From Turicibacter sp. TJ11 (GTDB taxonomy: Bacteria > Bacillota_I > Bacilli_A > MOL361 > Turicibacteraceae), in assembly GCF_021497505.1 (NCBI RefSeq), contig NZ_CP069349.1:1367131-1431130 (forward strand): DNA of 64,000 bases, read 5' to 3'. Under the pieces are notes generated by a model that saw only the letters and a program-made list of their open reading frames with translations, had not been told where the DNA came from and searched no databases. Of this stretch, positions 56,105 through 63,022 are shown one piece after another (position 1 is the first letter of the stretch; each line of letters opens with the position of its first letter). The position numbers and the translations under genes were made by a program.

Positions 56105-58069
56105 TTAGTCAACGTATAAATACCATTTTCTTAATAATGGGATACGTTTCATCGTATCACGTAACCAAGGCCAAACGTAATAATCTAATCCTAGAACCAT
56201 TCCAGAATTTCCGATTAATGCAAATCCACCAACTAAATACCATAACATTTCAGTTGGTGCCATACCTGAAGCCCAAATCATACATCCCATAGCAATCGTT
56301 GCGATTGCTGCAACTGGTGTAAATAAACCAATAATTAACATACCACCGAAGATAATTTCTCCGCAGATCATTCCACCTTGAACTAAACTTGCTAATTGCG
56401 TAAACTGAGTTCCATCTGCTGTATAGAAGAATGTATCCATTGACCATCCAACCATATTCTCAACAAATCCTGGAACTGGTAAAACTGCAATCCATTCCAT
56501 GAAATTATGAATTAAGTCAGCCATCATTGTGAAGATATCTCCATTAGTTGAAGCTGCTTGACCCACTGCTTCTACTACTGCTCCTGATGCTTGTGTTACT
56601 GCATCTGCTACTGCTCCTGATGCTTGTGTTACTGCATCAGACACTGCTCCTGATGCTGCAGTAAGCGTATCAGCTTTTGGAGGTTGTGGTAATAAGAAAA
56701 CATTATTAAAGTCATGAACAATCTTAGGTAATTTTGATAACCCTTGTTGTAACCACATGAATCCAACAAATACTCGTAATGGGAATTTCCAGAAAACTGG
56801 AGCTGAATTTGATAATAATCCTCCTACCATTGAACGATTATTTTTTGTATGGAAAAATTCATGCATTAAATATGACCAAATTTTATTAAATCCTAAAACT
56901 TGAACAAAATAAACTAAGTTAATTAAATGTTTTGATGCCATCGCAAAGAATCCAGATAAATTGAACCACATTCCTGGCATTCCGACTTGAGCTACCCCGT
57001 AACGTGAACCGATACATACCATTGAACCGTGGAAAGTTGGTTTATATGATTTGTACTCTCCACCTTTAATATCTGCTGCAATATTATGCGCAACCACTGG
57101 TGCTGAATGTTCTGCATTTTCAACCATCTGAGGAACTGGACGTTCTTCACCTTCTGGAATATAGAAAATATTATCTCCAACGACATAAACATCTGAATAA
57201 TCTTTAGCTTGTAAGTGTGCATTTGTTACAATACGTCCACGACCTGCTTTTTCAACTTGGGCCTGATCCACAATATCTGATCCTTCAATACCTGCAGCCC
57301 AAATAACAGTACGTGTATTAATAACTGTTTCACCTTTATTTAAGATAACTTTATCAGCTTGAATTTCGCTTACAGCAGAATTCATGACTAATTGGTTTCC
57401 TAATTTTTCTAAACGACGCTCTGCTTTACGAACTAGTTTGTCAGGATACATTGGTAAAACTTTTGGTGCGAAGTCAACCACATATAATGTCACTTCTTCT
57501 TTATCAATATGAAATGAGCGACATAATTCATCTTTCCACTCTCCTAACTCACCTGCCATTTCAACACCAGTAAATCCTGCTCCAACCGTTACAAATGTTA
57601 GTAACTCGCGACGTTTTTCTTTATCTGATGTTAAAGCAGCTTGACGGAACATATTTAAAATGTGTTCGCGTAAATTAACTGCATCAGTATACGACCATAA
57701 TTGATGAGCGTGTTCTGCTCCTGGAATTCCAAAGAATGTTGGCTTACATCCTGTCCCCATTACTAAATAATCATACTCATAAGTTGCTTGATCTGATTTT
57801 AATACTTTACGATCAAAGTCAATGTTTTTAATTTCATCTAATACGACATTAACATTGCGCCCCGCGAAAATATTTTTTAAATCCATGCGAATAGACTCTT
57901 CGTTTACACGTCCTGCGGCTACTTCGTGTAATTCTGTTAACATCGTATGATAAGATTGCTTATCAATTAAAGTAATTTGAACATCTTTGTTCTTTTTGAA
58001 TTTTTTAGCTAATTTTTTAGCTGTAAGAACACCTGCGTATCCTCCACCAAGTACAACTACCTTCTTCAT
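56105..58069 (-). CDS. ndh2: Type II NADH dehydrogenase with C-terminal DoxX-like membrane domain
   Basis: A 654-residue fusion. Residues 1 to about 400 form a non-proton-pumping NADH:quinone oxidoreductase: FAD motif VVLGGGYAGVLTAKKLAKKF, second dinucleotide motif VTVGAGFTGVEMAGEL, and the FAD end VYVVGDNIFY. Residues about 440-640 carry four hydrophobic helices of DoxX type (FPLRVFVGFMWLQQGLSKLP ... EIIFGGMLIIGLFTPVAAIA), split by an Ala-rich external insert with three 11-residue repeats. An NDH-2 with a membrane tail is the hallmark of Ndh2 in flavin-based extracellular electron transfer. Start at 58069 chosen for GGAGGAG. Confidence 0.88.
   Translation of the reverse strand: MKKVVVLGGGYAGVLTAKKLAKKFKKNKDVQITLIDKQSYHTMLTELHEVAAGRVNEESIRMDLKNIFAGRNVNVVLDEIKNIDFDRKVLKSDQATYEYDYLVMGTGCKPTFFGIPGAEHAHQLWSYTDAVNLREHILNMFRQAALTSDKEKRRELLTFVTVGAGFTGVEMAGELGEWKDELCRSFHIDKEEVTLYVVDFAPKVLPMYPDKLVRKAERRLEKLGNQLVMNSAVSEIQADKVILNKGETVINTRTVIWAAGIEGSDIVDQAQVEKAGRGRIVTNAHLQAKDYSDVYVVGDNIFYIPEGEERPVPQMVENAEHSAPVVAHNIAADIKGGEYKSYKPTFHGSMVCIGSRYGVAQVGMPGMWFNLSGFFAMASKHLINLVYFVQVLGFNKIWSYLMHEFFHTKNNRSMVGGLLSNSAPVFWKFPLRVFVGFMWLQQGLSKLPKIVHDFNNVFLLPQPPKADTLTAASGAVSDAVTQASGAVADAVTQASGAVVEAVGQAASTNGDIFTMMADLIHNFMEWIAVLPVPGFVENMVGWSMDTFFYTADGTQFTQLASLVQGGMICGEIIFGGMLIIGLFTPVAAIATIAMGCMIWASGMAPTEMLWYLVGGFALIGNSGMVLGLDYYVWPWLRDTMKRIPLLRKWYLYVD
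56577..56661. repeat. 33-bp in-frame tandem repeat in ndh2
   Basis: Units begin at 56577, 56610 and 56643, each opening ACTGCTCCTGATGC, encoding ASGAVxDAVTQ three times. The region lies in the external insert of the DoxX-like domain. Confidence 0.85.
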
Positions 58070-58099
58070 GAGACTCCTCCTCAAATAACAATACTTTTT

Positions 58100-58232
58100 T
58101 TCTATATAGAAACAGAAATGTATTTCATCATTCTACATCAGTCTTAGTTAATCGATTGCTTTAATACTAAGACAGACTATAGTCCAGCTAAAAGTTTTCC
58201 GATATGAAAAACTTATCTGGACTTATATATAA
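58100..58232 (+). repeat. 133-bp structured dispersed element, copy B
   Basis: Closest relative of copy A. Stem 2 is GTCTTAG (58141-58147) with CTAAGAC (58167-58173). The long hairpin has AGTCCAG (58181-58187) with CTGGACT (58217-58223) and inner arm AAGTTTTC/GAAAAACTT. It lies in the divergent gap between ndh2 and the lipoprotein gene, so it could be in the leader or promoter region of either. Confidence 0.85.
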
Positions 58233-58563
58233 CCTCTCCCGTCATAAAAAAGTAACTCTCCCCATCCATTTATTAAGTATTCTCCTTAACTTAGAAAAAT
58301 ACTTAAAGAATAGAAAAAGTTAATTCTATAAAGTATAAATCTTCTTAATTCATTTTTATTTTATCACATTTTTTCACAATTTCAATATTTTTATGAATTC
58401 TATGGGGAAAATTCAACAAGTTTCATCATTATTTTTGGTTCTCTACTTTAAATAGCCTACCTCCTTCATCGACAATAAAAGCAATAACTTCTCACCCATT
58501 CTACATCGAACCTATGTTAAAATAACAAAAAGTACTCTATTTGAACGCTTAGGAGGACAGTTT
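58233..58563. other. Remaining divergent intergenic region of the electron-transfer-like locus
   Basis: About 330 AT-rich bases with no gene. It must hold the lipoprotein promoter (TTAAAAT near 58515 is a weak -10 candidate) and perhaps part of the ndh2 control region. AGGAGGAC precedes the lipoprotein ATG. Confidence 0.6.
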
Positions 58564-59433
58564 ATGAACTATAAATCTCTATCACTGACGATTATCTCAC
58601 TCATAGGTCTGTTAACAGCCTGTGAAGCAGCTAACGATACATCTATGACTCATCTAGACGATCAATTAAAAGAGTCAAGTCAAGTGGATACAAAACTAAA
58701 GGATGAACAAACTTCCATCTCTGCTTTAAGTGATGGTCATTACTTTGCTGAAGAAGCAGACTACTCAACTGATGGGTGGAAAAATATTGTTAATTTCGAT
58801 ATTATCGATGGAGAACTGAATAACTTGATGTTTGATGCCATAAATGAGGATGCCACAGCATTCAAGCGTGGACTTTCTTTCAATGAAATCGACACCTCAG
58901 ATGAAACCAATTGGTATAAAAGCGTCCAATTCATTGAAAAAAATATGGCTAAATATCAACTTGCTGAACTATTAGAAAACAATTGGGATCTGATTAACGA
59001 TTCGGAAAATAACATGGATCTTAATTCTTTTACTAATCTAATGAATACAGCACTGGCAACGGGTCCCATTGAACTTGGAAATTATCGAGACGGTCATTAC
59101 TATGCCGAAACGTTAATTGAAGATAGTAATTTATTACATACAATGGACTTACTTGTTCAAAATGGATATATTATTTCAGTTAACTGGAATACCGCCTCTA
59201 ACTCCGAAACAACTTCACTCGCTTCTCAAACAGTTGAACAAGAAAAATCATCCAAACAGTGGCTAGAACAGTCCAATTTATTAGAGCAATATTTAATTGA
59301 CATTCAAGACCCTATGCAAATGACGTTTAATGAAGAAAATAAAACGACAGATATTAATGGAGTAACGATTGATGTTCGACAGTTTATTGAGTTAGCAACT
59401 AACGCATTAGCTAATGGTCCTGTCATCGACTAA
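58564..59433 (+). CDS. Two-domain lipoprotein resembling PplA (FMN-binding-like repeats)
   Basis: A 289-residue exported lipoprotein (lipobox LTAC, Cys20). Two homologous domains start with DGHYFAEEADYSTDGWKNIVNF (57) and DGHYYAETLIED (176) and each ends in a F..L.N.ALA.GP block (156-168 and 274-286). This start-strand-end plan is that of FMN-binding domains in PplA-type electron carriers. The flavinylation motif, normally D-x-x-S/T-G-A-T just before the last block, reads DINGVT in domain 2 and has no counterpart Thr in domain 1 (SENN). The FMN transferase gene follows on the same strand, but a terminator lies between. Confidence 0.7.
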   Translation: MNYKSLSLTIISLIGLLTACEAANDTSMTHLDDQLKESSQVDTKLKDEQTSISALSDGHYFAEEADYSTDGWKNIVNFDIIDGELNNLMFDAINEDATAFKRGLSFNEIDTSDETNWYKSVQFIEKNMAKYQLAELLENNWDLINDSENNMDLNSFTNLMNTALATGPIELGNYRDGHYYAETLIEDSNLLHTMDLLVQNGYIISVNWNTASNSETTSLASQTVEQEKSSKQWLEQSNLLEQYLIDIQDPMQMTFNEENKTTDINGVTIDVRQFIELATNALANGPVID

Positions 59434-59439
59434 AACAAA

Positions 59440-59475
59440 GAAGATTTTCACAAGTTGAAAATCTTCCTTTTTTTT
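59440..59475 (+). terminator. Terminator of the PplA-like gene
   Basis: GAAGATTTTCA pairs with TGAAAATCTTC, 5-base loop, then CTTTTTTTT. Confidence 0.9.
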
Positions 59476-59527
59476 AGTCATTAAAATATGATATGCTATT
59501 AACAAAATAACTATGGAGGATTGCCCT

Positions 59528-60559
59528 ATGAAACGTATAAAATACTTACCATTTTTACTTCTACTTCTATTAGTAGGATGTCAGCAAAAGGAACCAGAAT
59601 CGTTCGAACCGATCTCACAAAATAAGTTTTTATTAGGAACCATTGTAAATATTACCCTTTATGATAATCCTCAACAAAGCATTTTTGATGAAATTTTTAC
59701 AGCTATTGAGGAAATTGAGACAAAAATGACGATAAATAACGCAACAACGAGTGAAATCATTGAAATTAATCATGAGGCAGGAAATAAAGCTGTTAAAGTT
59801 TCCCAAGAAACTTTTGATGTGATAAAAACAGGATTAGAGTATTCAAAACTTTCACAGGGAAGATTTGATATTACTGTTGGGCCTCTAGTTAAACTGTGGG
59901 AAATTGGGTTTGAAGATGCTCATGTTCCAAATCCGTTAGAAATTGAAGAGAGTTTAACCTTAATTAATTATGAAAATGTAGAATTAAACGAAGACGAGTT
60001 AACAGTGAAATTAACAGAACCTAATATGATGATTGACTTAGGGGGAATTGCTAAAGGATATGCGGCTGACGTCGCTGCCTCTATTTTAAAAAAACACGGT
60101 AATCAACAGGCAATTATTAATTTAGGTGGTAATGTTTATGCTTATGGTGAAAAGACAAATAAAGAAACTTGGAAGGTAGGGGTTCAAAATCCATTCTCTT
60201 TACGTGGTGAGTATCTTGGAATTGCTAAAGTTAAAAACAAAAGTATTGTTACTTCTGGAACTTATGAACGTTTCTTTGAACAAGATGGTGTCACATACCA
60301 TCACATATTAGATCCTAAGACGGGATATCCCGTTGAAAATGGCTTAATGTCGGTTACAATTATTGCAGATAGCTCAATGACAGCGGATGCCTTATCAACC
60401 ATTGCCTTTACACTTGGAATTGAGGAAGGATTGAAGCTAATTGAATCTCTTGAGGATGTTGAAGCACTTTATGTCACAAACGATAAGTTACTATATGCCT
60501 CATCAGGTTTTCTTAATAACTTTGAATTAACTGATCAAACTTTTTCAATTGCTAATTAA
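59528..60559 (+). CDS. apbE: FAD:protein FMN transferase (ApbE / FmnB)
   Basis: A 343-residue exported lipoprotein (lipobox LVGC, Cys18) that covalently attaches FMN from FAD to Thr or Ser of target proteins outside the membrane. Family motifs: LLGTIVNITLYD, GRFDITVGPLVKLWEIG, MIDLGGIAKGYAADVAA, INLGGNVYAYG, HHILDPKTGYPVENG and SSMTADALSTIAFTLG (metal and FAD sites). Its only visible candidate target nearby is the PplA-like lipoprotein. ATG at 59528 lies 8 bases after GGAGG. FmnB is the Listeria name for this role. Confidence 0.95.
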   Translation: MKRIKYLPFLLLLLLVGCQQKEPESFEPISQNKFLLGTIVNITLYDNPQQSIFDEIFTAIEEIETKMTINNATTSEIIEINHEAGNKAVKVSQETFDVIKTGLEYSKLSQGRFDITVGPLVKLWEIGFEDAHVPNPLEIEESLTLINYENVELNEDELTVKLTEPNMMIDLGGIAKGYAADVAASILKKHGNQQAIINLGGNVYAYGEKTNKETWKVGVQNPFSLRGEYLGIAKVKNKSIVTSGTYERFFEQDGVTYHHILDPKTGYPVENGLMSVTIIADSSMTADALSTIAFTLGIEEGLKLIESLEDVEALYVTNDKLLYASSGFLNNFELTDQTFSIAN

Positions 60560-60565
60560 AGACTA

Positions 60566-60590
60566 AGACCAATTTATTGGTCTTTTTTTA
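60566..60590 (+). terminator. Terminator of apbE
   Basis: AGACCAA pairs with TTGGTCT, 4-base loop, T-run. Confidence 0.85.
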
Positions 60591-60841
60591 TTTGACTAAA
60601 GCCTATTTTTCTCAATGCAAAAGACTTTGAATTAAATGTTGATCATAGCTAAAATATCCACTTTTTTACAAAGGTACTAAAGAAAGTATCCATCTTAACA
60701 GATGAATTCACTTTATTTTCTAATCTGCCATCTGAAAGAATAATAAAACTTCAAAAAAATTGGGCTACTGCCAAACCCTTTTTTGCTTTAGGTAATATAC
60801 TATATTGTAGTTGATTTTCAAAGGAAAGGATGTTATATGTT

Positions 60842-61333
60842 ATGAATGGATACAATAGATGTGGAGGATGTCAAGCTCCAATGGTTCAACAACCTATGAT
60901 TTATGCAGTACCTACAATGCAACAACCAATGTCAGTAAAAACGGAAATGGTGAATATGCCAGAAAAAACATGTGATTCAAAAATGGGAGTTCCTCAAATG
61001 GCTCCAATGCCAATGGCTAATCAAATGTCAATGCCTCATCCAATGTCAATGCAAATGCCAGCACATGCTTGTGGCCCTATGCATTTTGAAAGCTGCTGTC
61101 AAGTAGTAGAACCAACTGTATGCTGTATGCCAGAAGTTCATCACCATCACCGAGTAGAACATATCGTACCAGTTGTTGTACGCAATGTTCACCATCATCA
61201 TAATCATCATGATTATGTCATCTGCAAACAAGAAGGTATGGAAACTCATCAATATGATCACGGACTTCGTAATGAAGACTGGTGTGGATTGGCAATGCAA
61301 GGTCAAGGTTGCCCAACAAAACCAATGTGCTAA
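60842..61333 (+). CDS. CotD-like His/Met/Cys-rich spore coat protein
   Basis: A 163-residue protein with no signal peptide. The N-terminal half is Met/Gln/Pro-rich (MSMPHPMSMQMP); the middle has Cys pairs (ESCCQVVEPTVCC) and then EVHHHHRVEHIVPVVVRNVHHHHNHHDYVI, which strongly recalls the His-rich IVP-HHHH core of inner coat protein CotD in Bacillus. Such proteins are cross-linked into the coat late in sporulation. The ATG at 60842 was used since an in-frame ATG 12 bases upstream overlaps the ribosome site AAAGGA. Its terminator is interrupted by the IS3-family element just downstream. Confidence 0.75.
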   Translation: MNGYNRCGGCQAPMVQQPMIYAVPTMQQPMSVKTEMVNMPEKTCDSKMGVPQMAPMPMANQMSMPHPMSMQMPAHACGPMHFESCCQVVEPTVCCMPEVHHHHRVEHIVPVVVRNVHHHHNHHDYVICKQEGMETHQYDHGLRNEDWCGLAMQGQGCPTKPMC

Positions 61334-61341
61334 TTTTATTA

Positions 61342-61356
61342 AAAAAAGAACGGACT
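61342..61356 (+). terminator. Left arm of a terminator split by an IS
   Basis: AAAAAAGAACGGACT; its exact complement AGTCCGTTCTTTTTT is found at 62817-62831, beyond the IS3-family element. The original hairpin would have ended the CotD-like gene. Confidence 0.8.
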
Positions 61357-61454
61357 CAGTCTAAAATGTACCCTAGAGAGTAGACAAAGAAAAAAGTCTA
61401 CCCTCTAGGGTTTTTTGATAGAATAGAAAGTATATAGTTTTTGGAGGATTAAAA

Positions 61455-61865
61455 ATGAGCAAGAAGTTATTTACATCAGAAGAAATTGAACAGTTAAAAC
61501 AAAATACCTGTGTTAAATCAGTGTCTGAAAAAGGCATTACGTATACAAAAGAATTCAAAGAAAATTTTATTAAGATGAGTGAGAAAGGTCATTTGCCTAG
61601 AGAAATATTTGAGGCTCATGGATTTGATCTCTCAGTTCTTGGCATGTCTCGTGTGGCATCAGCGGCTAAACGTTGGAGACGCGCCTATAAAACACAAGGG
61701 GCTTTAGGATTAGATGATGCACGTACGAAATACTCAGGACGACCGATTCAGCGTGAGTTAACATTAGAAGAACAACTGCAACGCACGCAAGCCGAGTTAG
61801 AGATATTAAAGATTGAAAATGAATTATTAAAAAAGTTGAGACTCATGAGAAAACTGCTCGAATAG
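61455..61865 (+). CDS. IS3-family transposase OrfA
   Basis: A 136-residue DNA-binding subunit: an N-terminal helix-turn-helix region (TKEFKENFIKMSEKGHLPREIFEAHGFDLSVLGMSRV) and a C-terminal leucine-zipper-like coiled coil (LTLEEQLQRTQAELEILKIENELLKKL). The heptamer A-AAA-AAG at 61829-61835 is in the correct reading phase for a -1 ribosomal shift, which would join OrfA to OrfB into the full transposase. Confidence 0.92.
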   Translation: MSKKLFTSEEIEQLKQNTCVKSVSEKGITYTKEFKENFIKMSEKGHLPREIFEAHGFDLSVLGMSRVASAAKRWRRAYKTQGALGLDDARTKYSGRPIQRELTLEEQLQRTQAELEILKIENELLKKLRLMRKLLE

Positions 61866-62779
61866 TTTCACCCAGTTTAAAGTTTCAAATCATTCACGAG
61901 ATTGTTAAGCAATCACGGTTTAAACATTTAATTTCTTATTTATGCGATAGTTGTGGTGTTTCACGTTCAGGATATTATCGCTATTTTTCGTCATGCGCAA
62001 AAGCAGCGCGATTAAAACGGCAACAAGAAGAAGAGACTCGTTTAGAGGCCATTAAACAAGCGATTAACTTCAAAAACCGTACAACTAAAGGGATTCGTCA
62101 AGTCGCAATGGTTCTACAGGGGGAGTTTAATCTGACATACAATCTCAAATCTGTTCATCGCATCATGAGAAAATATCACTTACTTAGTCCTGTCCGACGT
62201 GCCAATCCTTATCGTAAAATCGCAAAAGCAACACATGAACATCGTATTTATTCAAATAAAGTTAATCGTGAATTTAAACGTTCAAAACCTAATGAGGTAT
62301 TTTTAACAGACATTACCTATTTAAAGTATGGAAAGAATCGTACCGCCTACTTATCAACCATTATAGATAGTGCGACAAATGAAGTGGTTGCGTCTCAGAT
62401 TAGCGAAAATTTGAAAATTGACTTTGTTCTTCAAACGTTAGATAAGCTACGTGAAAATCCTAATATTCAATTAACTGAAACAAGTATGATTCATTCAGAT
62501 CAAGGAGTTCATTATAGCAGCCCACAATTTTCGACTAAATTGAAGGAATTAGGAATTCAACAATCGATGTCACGAAGAGGAAACTGTTGGGATAATGCAC
62601 CCCAAGAATCATTTTTCGGTCATTTAAAAGATGAAGCCAACATCAAACAACAACAAACATTTGAAGAATTAGCAGAAGAAATTTACGATTATATTTACTA
62701 CTATAATCATTACAGATATCAATGGAATCTAAAAAAGCTGACTCCTGTAAAATTCAGGAATCAGCTACTAGCAGCATAG
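61835..62779 (+). CDS. IS3-family transposase OrfB (integrase core, reached by -1 frameshift)
   Basis: The open frame continues in -1 from the slippery site (VETHEKTARIVSPSLKFQIIHEI...) to the stop at 62779, about 314 residues. It holds an HTH_21 region and the rve integrase core with DDE residues: FLTDITYLKYG (D), MIHSDQGVHYSS (D) and QESFFGHLKDE (E), then YIYYYNHYRYQWNLKKLTPV. An internal ATG at 62108 exists but would cut off the N-terminal part, so frameshift synthesis is the better reading. Confidence 0.9.
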   Translation, partial: VETHEKTARIVSPSLKFQIIHEIVKQSRFKHLISYLCDSCGVSRSGYYRYFSSCAKAARLKRQQEEETRLEAIKQAINFKNRTTKGIRQVAMVLQGEFNLTYNLKSVHRIMRKYHLLSPVRRANPYRKIAKATHEHRIYSNKVNREFKRSKPNEVFLTDITYLKYGKNRTAYLSTIIDSATNEVVASQISENLKIDFVLQTLDKLRENPNIQLTETSMIHSDQGVHYSSPQFSTKLKELGIQQSMSRRGNCWDNAPQESFFGHLKDEANIKQQQTFEELAEEIYDYIYYYNHYRYQWNLKKLTPVKFRNQLLAA

Positions 62780-62816
62780 GTTTTTTTTTCTTTGTCCTTG
62801 ACAAAGGGTACAGATT

Positions 62817-62831
62817 AGTCCGTTCTTTTTT
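62817..62831 (+). terminator. Right arm of the split terminator
   Basis: AGTCCGTTCTTTTTT, the exact complement of 61342-61356, with the T-run; now separated from its partner by the 1446-bp IS. Confidence 0.8.
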
Positions 62832-62912
62832 CTATGATACAAACTTCTAATATTTATAAACTCATCCTATAAGACGTTTTAAAATTAAAGCAAAAACGGT
62901 TCTATAATATTT

Positions 62913-62941
62913 GGTGTTGCTGATCAAGCAACACCTTTTTT
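62913..62941 (+). terminator. Hairpin inside the ISL3 left end
   Basis: GGTGTTGCT pairs with AGCAACACC around GATCA, then TTTTTT. It would block outside transcription from entering the transposase gene. Confidence 0.75.
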
Positions 62942-63022
62942 CATGGCATAAAAAAAGAGACATCTCATCTCTATCCTGTTACAATGTTATCGACCAAGAA
63001 AACAATAGAAAGGATGGATTGA

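Larger units (their letters stand above)
61367..62812 (+). mobile_element. IS3-family insertion sequence, complete, 1446 bp
   Basis: Imperfect terminal inverted repeats start TGTACCCT on both ends (61367 onward; complement ending 62812), sharing TGTACCCT and, further in, GACAAAGAAAAAA. Between them are orfA and orfB in -1 frames with an A6G slippery site. Both frames are open and the DDE residues are present, so the element looks active. No clear target duplication was seen next to the ends (AAAA left, GATT right). It is inserted in the loop of a terminator hairpin. Confidence 0.88.

Noticed and set aside
61367-62812. Target-site duplication of the IS3-family element
   Set aside because: The bases next to the inverted repeats (AAAA and GATT) do not match; no duplication can be claimed.
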